From the NCBI RefSeq assembly GCF_014066305.1, contig NW_023501076.1, positions 1-64,000 of the forward strand: 64,000 bases of DNA, given 5' to 3'. The notes below the pieces were generated by a model. The model was not told the DNA's origin. It saw only the letters and a program-made list of their open reading frames with translations, and did not search any database. Every line of letters starts with the position of its first letter. Position 1 is the stretch's first letter. Shown here in pieces: positions 45,744 through 57,569 of this stretch. The position numbers and the translations under genes were made by a program. This stretch comes from Letharia columbiana (taxonomy: Eukaryota > Ascomycota > Lecanoromycetes > Lecanorales > Parmeliaceae).

Positions 45744-47350
45744 ATTTGTAATTTATCTCGCAGATGAGGGTTGGACGGGCGCCTCCTGACGATGGGTCGC
45801 GTTGATCGATGCCCAAGCTGACCCGGCGCCGTGGTTGGCTGACGACCGAGTCTGGATATGAGCAAATTATGCTTGCAAAGGCTGCTGTCGCCCACTGGAT
45901 ACTAGCTGAAAGCCATATGATCAGTCCGTAAAGCTGAAAAATAAAAGAAGCTATGATATCATTCTCTTGGTCAGTGAGTGAGAGAGAGAGAGCGCGGTAT
46001 AAAAGTATCGAGCAGCCGCCCACCCCTTGAAGACTGATAATGTATTCTGAGAGAGCTGCTGAATACGACAAGTCTTCTTCCTTCAGGCAATATCCGGAGC
46101 GCGTCCGAGTGTCGCTCTTGCCTTGTCTCCGTGACTCCTCAATCCTCAACCTTCGGGCGAGCAACCAACAACCTCAACACGTTGAACGCTCAGTGGAGAA
46201 AGTGTAGCAAAATGGTAGAGACAGTGGAGAATTGAAGCAAAGAGTTGAGCTGCAGCAAATGAGAGACGGGAATGCAACCCAGGTTGGCTGGAGGTGGTCT
46301 ATTTTGGAAGTGAGGAATGCACCAAAACATTGGAGAGAAACCTCAGCTAAATGGAGATCAATAGGGCTGAGACTCAACACTGCCTCGCGGTGACGAGCAA
46401 AAGACAATACTTGGGGATAGGTTAGAAAGTCATGTATGTAATGAAGTCAAGGTATTTTCTTTGGAGTGCATGAAGATTCCTTCTCGACAACGGCCTACAC
46501 CTTCTCACAATTCCATACTCTCGTCCGTTACCGCGACTCCCCGCTCTTATGAACGTCCATCTCTTAGATACAACATTCAAGTCAATGTCATGGCATCTCC
46601 TGCATTTGTACACCTTTCCTGATCTTTCTTCACGCCTGTGCTTCTGTCTATCATTCAGCACAGCTTCGGGAGCTTGAAGCAGACTAAACTGGAGGATTGT
46701 TTCAAAGAGGCCTTGCACCGTCTTGCGATCATCATGCTTGCTACCACTTGGTATCTACATTTGTGGAAAGCTCAAAGCGAAGCGGCGACGTTCCGGTACC
46801 GTGTAACCCTGTCGATCTAACCTTCTCTGGGATTACACCAATGGAGGTCCAACTGGCATATTCCATTGGACTATTCTGCTGAGGCAGGTTCACAAGGCGA
46901 AGCGGATCAGAATACAAGGTATCAATATTAAGAATGAAAATGCTAACACCGACTGGGTGCCAGAAAGAGCTCGGGCATTATTCAGCCAACTCGTACACGA
47001 AGACGCTTTTCCACCGCAGCACCGGTAGCGATACGCTGCAACAGCGACACCACCTCAAGCCGGCTCGCGAGACCAACACCTGCACTAGGTTTTCCCACCA
47101 CCAGCCCCGGGATATCTAACAATTCCGCATCCGAAGCGGCCCTTTCCCATCAATCATCCAACACCCGGCTACCCCCGGTACGCCACAAAGCGAGATTCTT
47201 CTGTACACCAGGTTCCCTGCACAGCATGCGATGGTAAGCGCCAACTACTATTACCTCGTTGCATGTCGTCCTACGCCCCACACCATGACGCCGTAAATCT
47301 CATTGATACATCGCCATGAGAAGAGAATTAAACAGAAGGACCAGTAACCC
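45744..47350. other. Intergenic region and 5' leader of the kinase gene
   Basis: About 1.6 kb between the kinase ATG and the stop of the C2H2 gene, both minus strand. Contains a GA microsatellite (GTGAGTGAGAGAGAGAGAG, 45972-45991) shortly upstream of the kinase start, typical of fungal promoter/leader sequence. No gene recognised. Confidence 0.5.
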
Positions 47351-49202
47351 CTACACTGAACTATTATGGAGAACGGGTGATTCATCGTTATCACTTGATT
47401 CGTCCTTTGGTTGAGGATCCGGTGTGTCTTCCCGGTCCCTGGTGCTCGAGGAGGATGTCGACTTGCCGCAGCCTTTGACAAGGATGTGTCTCTGTGGAAT
47501 GTATAAGTTAGGATTTCCCCAACTCCACACGTAAGAAGCTTACCTTAAGAGCATCTTTTCTCGAAAAGCTCTTCTCACAGTACCCGCATGGGAAGGGTTT
47601 CACCGCAAGATGTATCCTCTTATGCCTTTTCAGGTCATGGTTCCGGTTGAAACTTTGGGGACACTGATCGCACTTGAAGGGTCTCTCATTATGCGGTGTT
47701 GGTTGCGGATTCCCATACATCTGTTGCTGCAGATGTGCTGCGTGGCCGCTATTGTAGCCAGCCATCATCCCCCCGGGAAGACCATGGCTTGGTATGCCGA
47801 CCAAGCCCATTGGATTATTTGGGTGATGGATGTTCGACATAATCGGTCCGCTCATGTGCGCTGGGGCACTCATGGGCGCTGGGAGGGAATATGGAGCATA
47901 AGTGGAGCGGCCACCGAACGGATTCGACTGTGACGCGGGAGGAGAGAAGGTTGCTGATTGAGCGTTGACAGGCGATATTCGAGACCCTTGTGGTGGTGCG
48001 CTCATTGGGCTCTGCTGGACCGGCGATGAATTAGTGTGGAACGGAGGAAAAGTGCTTTGATGTGCTGATGACGGTTGAGACTGGCTGTAGAAAATAGGCG
48101 TTGAGTTTGGTCTTTGCATATATGTATCTGTGCCATGGACAGGTGACGCCTGGGTTGTGGCTGAGACGGGCGTCTGGGTTTGGGTTTGGGTCTGGTTCAT
48201 GTACGCCATTGCCTGAGCCTGTTGCTGCATGGTTGGGAGACTTGTAGCCGCCGACATTGATATTGATGTAGGTAGAGGCGGGAGCTGGCTCATGTCGTAT
48301 TTCATGTCAAATGGCGGAGGAGGCAAGCCCTCGGTTGCAGACGGCGAGTTGGAGTTGCCACGCGCAAGAGATGCAGCGAGTGTGCTCGACAGTGAAGGAG
48401 AAAACAGTCCCCGAGCTTGGTTCAATGGGTTTGTCCATGGCTGTGGCGTGTTCCCACTTCCCATTCCAATAGGCGTCAGACCTGTTGGAAGCGGTGGCCA
48501 AGCAAAGCTGTTGTACGGCGGCATTCCACCTTGGCTACTATTATTGAGACCATTCAGGGCAGAAGTTATCGGACTAAGGTTGTCACCTGGGACTGTCGAT
48601 GGCGGCGTCAAAAGGTTGCCTACGCTGACCGATGCCTGTGTAGATTGCGTACCATTAATGGCGGGCAAGGGAGTGTATTTCTGTGCGTATTGTTGACCAA
48701 AAGGTGCCGGGAGTTCGAAGCTTGGCAAGTTGTTCGCGGCTGGTCTGCGAGATGTCAAGCTGGAAGATGCTCCGGTTGGCTCCAAGTTCGAGGCCATACC
48801 GGGCTGCTGCTGTACCGCGGCCGTCGCCAGATTGTTGAGGACCGCGTCGCGGTTGTTGTGACCTGGTGGCTTGAAACCGTCCGTACCGTCGCTTGGTGGG
48901 GTAGGTAGGGTGCCCAATTGTTGAGCCGTAGTGGCTGGAGTAGAGGAGGATGCACCAGGCCAGTACTGCTGACTGGCCTGTTGTTGCAAGAAATCCAGGG
49001 AGGGCAACGTAAGCTTTGAAGCCGGAGACGGCGTGGCGGGTTTGAAGCTGCGGCAAGCTCGATCGACTGCTGGGAATTGAAAGTGATCGCGCGCTGGAGG
49101 CAGCAGAAGGGTAGCCAGCGTAGAGAGTCTGGGGATTTGTAGGTGTTGCTGTCCTCGACGGAGCTTGCAGCGTGGTCGTTTATTGAATCGGTGGAAGTTC
49201 AC
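47351..49202 (-). CDS. C2H2 zinc-finger transcription factor, CSP1/Azf1-like; N-terminus uncertain
   Basis: Exons 47544-49202 (5' limit uncertain) and 47351-47491; intron 47492-47543 (GTAAGC...CACAG) lies inside the second finger. A long Ser/Pro/Gln-rich region with QTQTQTQTP precedes two C-terminal fingers: FKCDQCPQSFNRNHDLKRHK (Cys2His2) and FPCGYCEKSFSRKDALK spliced to RHILVKGCGKS (Cys2-His-Cys type). The arrangement of two fingers followed by a KGCGK end fits a Pezizomycotina family that I associate with CSP1/Azf1-like regulators of metabolism and the clock, with moderate confidence. The acidic tail ends DESSDNDESPVLHNSSV. The frame is open back to 49202 but has no ATG there; an internal ATG (MASNLEPTG, about 48797) or an upstream exon (ATG near 49494 or 49500) would supply the start. 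Confidence 0.8.
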
Positions 49203-51868
49203 GGGAGGGTGCTATGGTTGTTCTTCGAGTCGCGTTTGGTATTTGGTGCACTCGATGCGACCCTTCTAGTCGTCTTACTTATTCCCAATGAACGTTTGGC
49301 TTTTGTGATTGCAGGCAAATGCCCGTGACGGTGGTTCTGGTACTGGGAGGCAGGTCCCGAGAAAACAAGGCGCAATGGCGTTTGGCTCGCGGAAGTCAGT
49401 ACCGGTTGCGTCGGCGGGGCAGAGCAGAGGAGAGGTCGAGTCGGGCACGTCAAATTATTCAAAAGCTTTCTCAGATTAAGTTGCAGGTACCGCATATGCA
49501 AGAAGCTCGGTTCAACAGTCGATGGAGCGGCGATCTCAAGCCTAAAGTGTTGTGAGAGCTCAGTGTGTGCCTAGAATGCCGAGTCCAAGTGCAAGCCCAG
49601 GCTCTCGGGTCCGTCGATCAGACGGACGATCGCAGGAGCTGTCAGCGCAGTAGATCTCCGCCGCTCGCTGTAACTTCCGTCCGACTGGGCAGCAGTGATT
49701 GATAGTAATAAAGAAGAAAATAATAAATAATACGGAATGCAGAGGGGATTAGATATGATGAATAACAGCAACAATGATAAATAATTGTAATAATAAGGGA
49801 AAGAGGTTGAGTCCAAGCTTTTGGGAGGATTGTTGGGATGCGAAGCCTGGGGGGGGGGGGAGAAGGGAGAGGAGGGGGGGAGGAGGAGGGATTGGTTGTT
49901 GTTGGCGCGTTGTAGGTAGAGTTCGATTTTCCCTTTGTCCAGATTTAAGGGTGGGCTTGCGGCAGGCGGTCTGAAAGGCTGGATGCGGGCTCTGACGGCC
50001 TTGTTTGTGCCGCTGTGACCTTGATAACACCGCTCAATTTGGCAGAAGAGACGGGTTCAAAAAAGGGTGAAGGGGAAAAGAAAAGCAGTTGACAAAATCG
50101 AATGTCACCTTGTTTGGAATTGATCGGTTTTTTCAACGGTGATTGTAAATGTAAGGAGGTGGACGCGTCGCTGTCCGGCGAGAGCTCTGGCCCCAGTCTC
50201 GCCAGTCCGTCGCTTGATAGAGTCTCTTTGGGACTTGGATGAGAGGGAGTGGGAGCGACGCGGACATGGACAGGCTAAGGACAAGCTTGGTCTCGGTCAT
50301 CTTAAATTCATGCGGAAGCACTTCTTTCATTTGACTGTCTAACCTTACTCTGCCTGACGTAGAGATAGCCTCAGCAGACCGGAACAACAAGGGGTTGATT
50401 GTCTTCATCTTTCTAACTTCTACAACAAAGTCTATCATGCTTTTCCCATCTCCAATTTATAGCCCTTTCGAACTCAAGTCATATACCCCACAATTCCTAT
50501 TCTTTGGCCCACAAGCCAAGATCAAAATGCTTTCTGTCTAGAGCTCTGATCTCTGAGCACAAATGCTCGTATTTACGGCTTTACGGAGCATGTGGTCTTC
50601 CATTCAGATTATGCCCAGCGAAGTATCGGCAGGGGTATTTGGTCGTGAAAGGGAGGCTCCGGAAGGCTGATTCTGACCTTCAGAAAGGCTTCACAATTTG
50701 TTTGGGTGAGTCTAATCTCTTGAAGTTTGAGAGGGTGTAATGGATCTCACGTCAATAATGATATCGACCCGGTTGGATCATCTGCCCCGGTCACTTTAGT
50801 CGTAACCCGTCAGAGACTAGTAGGATCCCTTGCAGACAGGGGTCTCTCTTTTCTCTTTTGCGCAAGAAACAATGAATGGAGAATGGCCCCTCGGAAGAAA
50901 AGTCTAGACTTTTGACCTTACTTATTTGTCCCCCCCTTCAACTTTCCTCGCAACCATTTCCCTTTTCCTTTCCCTGGTCGTATCAATAGATGTCTATTGA
51001 CTCCAACACGTCCTAGTGGGAGCCCATACGAATTCAAGATGGTTTGCCTGAGGCCTCATCTTGCTATACGAAGTTGTGAAACTTGACAGTTGTTGGTGTT
51101 TCAACGCGGCTCGTATTAGGGGAGGTTTTTTTTTTAATTAGGCCTGTCTCCGCAGCCTCAACCCAACTTGAAGAGATAGAGTGCAGCGGAGGGGGACGGA
51201 AGCTTCCCCTGACTTTTGTACCAGGCAGTAGGTATGGAGATCCCGATTCCATGGATCATTTGACGTTCAAGGAAGGCATATCTCTCTCAAAGCCACTCGT
51301 GTGCCCAGGAGATATTCAGAAGGTCCGAACGGTTCCGTTGGGCTTCAACCATGGTTACGGGATGCGGAGACAATCGATGAGATCTTCCTTGCGTATTGCG
51401 GAAGTCCAAGCAAGTCCGGGGAAAGTGATACCAGATCAGGGTACGTAAGAAATGGGTGGAGACGGTACAAGGCAAGGTAGAGGGTAGAAGGGACCGGTCT
51501 AGACACCATCTCGGACTGCGGACCGAATCGACCGATGTCAAGCTTGATCATGGCTCAAATGAAGTGACGAAAGATATGCTGGCTGCTGCTATCCTTCCAT
51601 CAGCGTGATACGACGAAAAAGATGTCAGACTCCTGTCACTTTGAAAGGAAGGTTGTAGACTTTTTACGATGCCTTGCATGAAACTTTCGCTTATTTGACT
51701 CTCTCATTGGTCGAGGTCAAATTGAGCCAGGAAGCGACATCAAACTTGCTGTCTTGGCAAGGAATATTTTGACTGGACCCCACATTTAGAGTGGCTCGCA
51801 ACCTTTCTTCTTCCGCGCGAGTTGCGACCTCTCTCAACCCACCCTTGAAAGCTCGAAATAGTCGTGAG

Positions 51869-51940
51869 AATGATAATGATGATGATGACAACAATGATTA
51901 TGATAATGATAATGATAATTATGATAATGATGATGATCAC
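51869..51940. repeat. GAT/AAT triplet microsatellite
   Basis: Imperfect run of GATAAT, GATGAT and ACAAT triplets over about 72 bases. Confidence 0.9.
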
Positions 51941-52041
51941 AAATGAACAAAACAAGTCTTTTCCATATCGAGTCCCATTCAAGTGTCTTAATGTGGTACA
52001 TTGTGCTGGGATGTCGGTGTCCAGTTGCGTTTCTCGATTGT

Positions 52042-52150
52042 TTAATAATAGTAAATAGTAATAATAATGATAATGACAATAATGACAATAATGATAATAG
52101 TAATAGTAATAGTAAAAGTAAATAGTAATAGTAATTGTAACAATAATATT
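52042..52150. repeat. AAT/GATAAT/AGT triplet microsatellite
   Basis: Imperfect run of AATAAT, GATAATGACAAT and AGTAAT units over about 110 bases, same strand bias as the block at 51869-51940, about 100 bases away. Confidence 0.9.
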
Positions 52151-53473
52151 GTTCCCATGATTTTTCAAATCTACGAAAATCCGCTAAAAAGTTCAGTGTC
52201 TCCGGAATCTTGCATGCGTCTATTGATTGTCGGGTCCACGCCTCCTCGGGCTACTGTGCGATAAGCAGCCAATAGACTCCACCCACTTCGCCCCCCTCCA
52301 AAATGCCGCCAACCACCGACACCCGCAGCCCTCAAGCCAGCCATGCCTCGTGGCAATCGCAACTAAGAACCCTAAATCATTATCTTATTCACTTGCTGCC
52401 AGCTGCCACACCCCCCCTTCAAGCATACATCCCTTCCCCCACCCCCCCCCAAATTCTTGTACCTCCTTTCTCCCTTTCTCCCTCTCTCCCACTTCAACCA
52501 ATCATGCATGATCGCAATGTCATCCTCCCATAGATAAGACAAATCATGACGGGAAATCTGACATTTGAGATAAAATATTTGTCATGAAAGAGTTCGGACT
52601 TTTCAATAGAGCTTGCCAATCATTGTCACATCATGCTGCATACCTACGGTACAGCTACAGCTGCAGATGCAAATACGTTTACCCATGCACGGTTTGCATA
52701 CCGAATCCGGACCATTTTCTTTTTGGTGGTATTGGCAAGGGTAGCGGCAATGACTGGTTACCGGAACATGTATGCCCCGGTTAAAGATAGCCAGAACCAC
52801 GTGGAAATCAAGGACCGTGCGCGATGCGTCGGTCTCGCCGACGGAAACTATACCCCACCTGCCGGCAGTCAACCTGCATGACAAAAAGATGGCCTTCCGC
52901 TTTGGGACGGCGTGGGGTCCCGAATGCAGGATGAATTTGGAATCGCTGTTCCTCGGGTTGAGAACCCGGACATCTGGAATTATGCGTCTCTTTTTTTACC
53001 AAGCAATCTCACTGGCCTGCATTATTGTTGGGGAAAACAGCTTTGGAGATGACAATTCTTCGTGACGATGATGATCAATGACTGCAAACCCTAACACTAG
53101 TACTCATTTGTCTTGCTTCTATCGCCACAAGCCTAACCAGATCCGCCTCCTTCATCATCCTTGCCCTATAGTGATGCAGCAAGACTGTCACCCTTCACCA
53201 AAATGGCTAGTTGTAGCTCAATTCATCTTGACTCAACTCTTGCACCATCAAGCCATCGACATGGCAGTCATCTGCCTGATTGAGCCCTGCACACTCCTTT
53301 TCCGCAGGCGAACCCCCATTCCATTCTTCCTCCTCCTCATCTTGCACTGCAACATCGTCCATTTCACCGTAGTATTGGCTCACAGGTTAGGCCATAGACC
53401 CAGCATCATGGCTTGGGTCCGCCGCATCGTCCCCAAAACCACCCAATTTGTGCTCAATAGCGTATTCGAGGTG

Positions 53474-53875
53474 CTAATTGACGAGCTTAGCACCCCCGGA
53501 CATGTCTTCAATCCCGGGCCTCTGCCCCGGTGGTTTGCCAATGAAGGTCTTGTCGTAGAGCTTCAAGAGCTCACGAGCGGTACTGCCCTGGATGTGCTTG
53601 TCCTCCAGCTGGCCTTGGACCCAGCGGCGCTTGTTGCGGAGCTCAGTGAATTCTTTGGCGCGTCGAGAGCCTCGCTGGGACAGCCATTGCTTGCGGATAC
53701 AGGTAGGGTCGCTGAACGTTGCCAGCGGGTTTTGTGAGAGCACTGACACGTTGCTCTCGGCGCGTCTCATGGCCTTCTTCTTGGCGTTTTTGCGCTTCGC
53801 TGTCACTGGATGCCTTCCCAAAGGAGCGGTTCGCTGGCCCAGGGCCGCGGTCTGCTTAGATTTGACGCGACTCAT
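53474..53875 (-). CDS. Small basic protein, 133 residues, unknown
   Basis: Intronless ORF from MSRVKSKQTAALGQR to GGAKLVN. Highly basic: RHPVTAKRKNAKKKAMRR near residue 20-40 resembles a nucleolar/nuclear localisation signal, followed by a helical, charged stretch (RRAKEFTELRNKRRWVQGQL) and LLKLYDKTFIGKPPGQRPG. Composition suggests a nucleolar or ribosome-biogenesis factor, but I do not recognise the family and this is inference from composition only. The antisense 219-codon frame (53078-53737) lacks features and was set aside. The isolated gene sits in otherwise gene-free DNA. Confidence 0.65.
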   Translation of the reverse strand: MSRVKSKQTAALGQRTAPLGRHPVTAKRKNAKKKAMRRAESNVSVLSQNPLATFSDPTCIRKQWLSQRGSRRAKEFTELRNKRRWVQGQLEDKHIQGSTARELLKLYDKTFIGKPPGQRPGIEDMSGGAKLVN

Positions 53876-56543
53876 GGTGTATGCAAGGCGATAGGGTGGC
53901 GGATATTGGGAGAAAAGGTGCGCGCAGCAAGGGTCGATGTGATGGAAGACGTGATGCGAAGGGGTGTAGGCGGACGAGGAATCGCGTTCAATTCAAGGAT
54001 AGCCAGGCAAAACCGACAAGATTACAGATGGCGTGTGTACAACGTGTGCTGCAAACGTCGGAAGGCGTAGTTGAGGAAACTACGAAAAGGTGTTGAGGAA
54101 AGCAAGGACAGAGAGTGAAGATTTAATTTTGATATAAATATCGAAATAGGAGAAAATCTTTTTACCGAGGGCCGTCGAATAGCTTCGTGGCGGTAGCTTG
54201 CTCCCGTCACGGCAGTGAAATACGTGCTCTCTGGTTCATGTGAGGATAAGTCTTTGGTCCCGTGGTCTTGGGGTAGCTGCCAACCTCATGGGTATATTGA
54301 CGATGTCCGATCTGCTGATCACAACTATTGTGGATCCTTCATCCAATGGGAAAGTGGTGCAGTAAGAGGAGTGGCCGCCTTCTTCCTGTGCCTTGAATAC
54401 CTGCGAGTGTTGGGGGGGTTAACCAATCCTGGTGCTTCGCGTATCTTTTTGGTTCGATCCTGACCTGTATCAGTCTTTCTAATTTTTTGCCCGCTCTTTC
54501 CTTTCAATGCAGTGACGTCTGCACATACTACCCTGTACGGTTCCTTTTACTTTTGACCCGTGATTTCCGCTGTTTTGAGAATGCTGTGCCTTTTTGCTGG
54601 TCCTCTTCTGTCAAGTCACACTTTGGTGGTCGCGAGATAGTGCACAATTTTACATCTTCCTCTATGTTCGAGCCTGAATAAGATAATTATTTAATTTGTC
54701 GGACGCATTACTCGATACGCTCAACGCAGCGAACAAAGCGAAAAAGCGAGAAAATCGCATGCACTGAAGATTACAATTCGATGATCCAGAGTATGCTAGC
54801 AGATGGGCTCCCACGGCTACTGGTGCCAACAGGCAACATTGAGGAGACAGAGACCTTGGACAAGAACAATTGTCAAATCATGGTGCTACGGCAAGCAAAT
54901 TCATCTTCCGATGGCGCTTGACCTTCTGGGCTCGGTGTCCAGTATTCTACCTCGTCGATCATAGTTGCCATCGCAATGGGCGCGCCTCACGCCAAGTGGA
55001 AGACCGAGAAATGCAAGAGGTGACAGTACCACTACTAGCATTGACAAGAACCCGTGATCTCGAGACGTTGGATGGTCTGGTCGGAATACCCCAGGCCTTG
55101 CACATCTGGCAACCTCGGACTTGCGCTTTCTTCGCACATTGCATTGGCAGTGTACGCATACTGGGCTTGAAAGCTTCACATAGAAGAACGGGTAGGCGTA
55201 AGGGGTGACGGTGAGAAGCGGGGACGTCGTCGTTGAGAAAGTCATAAGAGAGCTAGCCGACATGGGAAAGGACTGGTGCATGCCAAGAAGCGACGCCTGC
55301 TCTTGACTTCAACCTCGAAGATAGATCCTAAGGGCAACTATTGACATTCTGACCTCCAAAGACAATTTCAGCTTCCAAGCTATCATGGTCTCGCTCTTGT
55401 ACCGCCTCCGAATGTAAGCCTGAGTCTATGACCACCCTGATTGCTGGAAAAGGCTCTACGAATACAAATCTCAGACCTCAAGTTTTGCTCCTTACTCTTT
55501 AATGCCCAGCCAATATGCGTCTCAGAAGCCTCAGACTCAAGACATCTACCCGTGCATTCATACTCTCTGAATCGTAGGTGCTGTCTTGGTCGCACGCTTC
55601 TTGCTAGTGCTCTCCTTCAAGGAGTCTCCAATTGTTGCATGTCGCTGCCAACATCAACTACATTCATTATTTGAATCTTTTCCTGGCGTGCATGTGAATT
55701 CTTTGAGAAAATCAATGGCCCTTTATTGGTATTGGTAGCTTTCCCACAATCCAAAGCTATCGCCCTAACAATTCGAGTTGCCAAATTCACATACTGTTGA
55801 TACCCTATCGCGCTTATTTAGCGAAAAGCAAAGGAGGTCAGAGCTTCAAAGTTTGAGGAATTTCTGCTTGAATGGTTAGCCTGCTGTGTTAGACCAGAGA
55901 AGTATAGTGAGGGCTAGCCAGAGTGCTTGTATAGTGTTGAGATGAAGTATCGCCGCCACTACAGGCCAAGCGACCTCCGTCTAAGAAAGGGATGTACGCA
56001 TTTTCTTTTGGCCGCAATCAATCCCAGACATTTGGAAGAAGAGAGTGAGTACTGACTACATCGCGAAAAGGAAAAGAACGATATAAGAAGCCAAAGAAAA
56101 AGGTGTGCCGAACTCGAACCCGGAATCGAAAAAAGGAAGTTTGCCTCAAGAGATCTTTTTAGATCGTACTTATCCTTCGCACTTCATCTTCGGCCTGTCA
56201 ACGAAGCGCCACCAACGTTTACCCTGCAGTACGTATAGCGGTCGACATACTACAACACTGATAGTGGGGTTGAGACCTGGCGATCAATCACGACCACTAG
56301 CGTTACGTGGAGGACGCGGTTGCCTCAGCTAAACTAGAGGATCCAATGTCTTGTCTGAGAATAAGACTACTAATCTCATCCTCAAGAAAATCTTGTCGGG
56401 CCCTTCGGGACCAAGGTCCAAGGTGTTGCGCCTTGCCTATCAACACTTTGCACACATCTCTCTGTCACAACGCCAAACACTACTGTGACATTCCTCGTGC
56501 ACCTCTCTTCAGTATCAATATTATCAGACCTCCATTACCCATT
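53876..56543. other. 2.7-kb gene-free region
   Basis: Promoter of the small basic protein gene at its left end and of the following small gene at its right end. ORFs are short and overlapping. A minus-strand GGGTTCGAGTTC (about 56110-56121) followed by CACACC and a T run looks like a tRNA T-arm and terminator, but no complete cloverleaf can be drawn. Confidence 0.5.
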
Positions 56544-57373
56544 ATGACTCGAAGCAAGAGTCCTGTCAGCAACTCTGGTGAACTCTTTGCCATGGCAAAA
56601 GCCCGCCGCCGCCAGAAGAGACAGGTCAAGAAAGCAGCCAAAAGGGAAGCTGAGCGCAGCAACAGCGGTAAATCACCATGCCATTTTCTCATTGGTTTTG
56701 CTCTCATGGTCGAGACTTCATTTGCAGCACCGTTGGGGGTTTTACTGACGCATCAAGCCCAGGGAATATGGCCCCCCAACCCTCTCATCAGACCAGCATA
56801 CAATCCCAGCAAGCGCTGCTCGGACATGGCGATGAGCCTGAGAGTCGTACCGGCCTGGGTCTCGAGAAACGAATCAATGACGAGGAAGTGTTGCGAATTC
56901 ACACAGGTAAAGACCCAATTTCAAGCTACTGCTCCGTCGTCAAGTCGCCCATTTATTACGTCTTGTCCAGCTTTCGCTGACCTGGCACGACACGAAAAGC
57001 AGCGGCCAAAACTAGCCCAAACGCCAGCACCATCGGCGACGGTCCTTCGCAAAAGCTACCTGCAAATGATAACATGTCCACACGCCCGCGTCATTTTGAC
57101 TACCAGCGAGGTCGTGAGATGACTCAAGCAGAGTGGGTGGCGGCCGCAGCAAAGGTTTCCGGGGGCCGCATCACGGCCAAAAAGGAGGACATGGAGGACT
57201 GGGTCAGCCCTTCGGCCAGTGTGAGGCGTCGGCGGGGCTTCGCCAGGGACACGGATCTGGATACCGTCAGACGCTACGAGCACACGGACATGAAGCTTGC
57301 TCTCGGCGAGATGGAACGCCTGGGAGAGGGGGATGATGAGAGGGCGGCAGATGTGCGGATGGCGGGAATGTAG
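56544..57373 (+). CDS. Hypothetical basic protein, 212 residues
   Basis: Three exons: 56544-56667, 56763-56906 and 57003-57373; introns 56668-56762 (GTAAAT...GCCCAG) and 56907-57002 (GTAAAG...AAGCAG) are both phase 1 and give one frame of 213 codons. The protein starts MTRSKSPVSNSGELFAMAKA, has a strongly basic helix (RRRQKRQVKKAAKREAER, residues 21-38), a middle segment GLGLEKRINDEEVLRIHTA, and a charged C-terminal half (DYQRGREMTQAEWVAAAAKV, EDWVSPSASVRRRRGFARD, YEHTDMKLALGEMERLGEGD). No family recognised; nuclear location is likely from composition. Alternative upstream methionines in the same frame (from 56307) exist but the upstream composition is not protein-like. Confidence 0.7.
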
Positions 57374-57569
57374 GGGCACTCCGTTCAATCTTCCTGTGCG
57401 AAACAAGGGCAATCGCGAAGTGTAACGTGGCTTCGTGGAGCGGAGCCGTTGGTAAGGAGCGATAGAAGGGGCTCTGATCATGGCTTGGGCATTTGGGTAT
57501 TGTGGCAGCGATAGGAAATGAGTCTCTGACTCTGTGAGGTAATTAGGGGATATCCAAGCTTCTCATATT

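Larger units (their letters stand above)
49203..53473. other. 4.3-kb gene-free region with microsatellites
   Basis: Upstream of the C2H2 gene, so the first kilobase probably holds its promoter, leader or an unplaced first exon. Contains a poly-G run (about 49851-49860) within a G-rich block, an A/T-rich triplet stretch (49705-49800), and two ATAATG-type microsatellite blocks (51869-51940 and 52042-52150). ORFs across the microsatellites (poly-Ile, poly-Met) are artefacts. No gene recognised. Confidence 0.5.

Noticed and set aside
47508..47550. C-terminus VSFLRVELGKS of the C2H2 protein
   Set aside because: This is read-through of the 52-nt intron; splicing restores RHILVKGCGK and completes the second finger.
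51740..52168. ORFs with poly-Ile, poly-His and poly-Met
   Set aside because: They are translations of the GAT/AAT microsatellites.
53078..53737. 219-codon plus-strand ORF
   Set aside because: Antisense to the small basic protein gene over its last third; composition of the remainder is not protein-like in any consistent way and no motif is visible.
56100..56190. Possible tRNA on the minus strand
   Set aside because: A GGGTTCGAGTTC box followed by CACACC and a T run is present, but the T stem does not pair and no acceptor, D or anticodon arms can be drawn.
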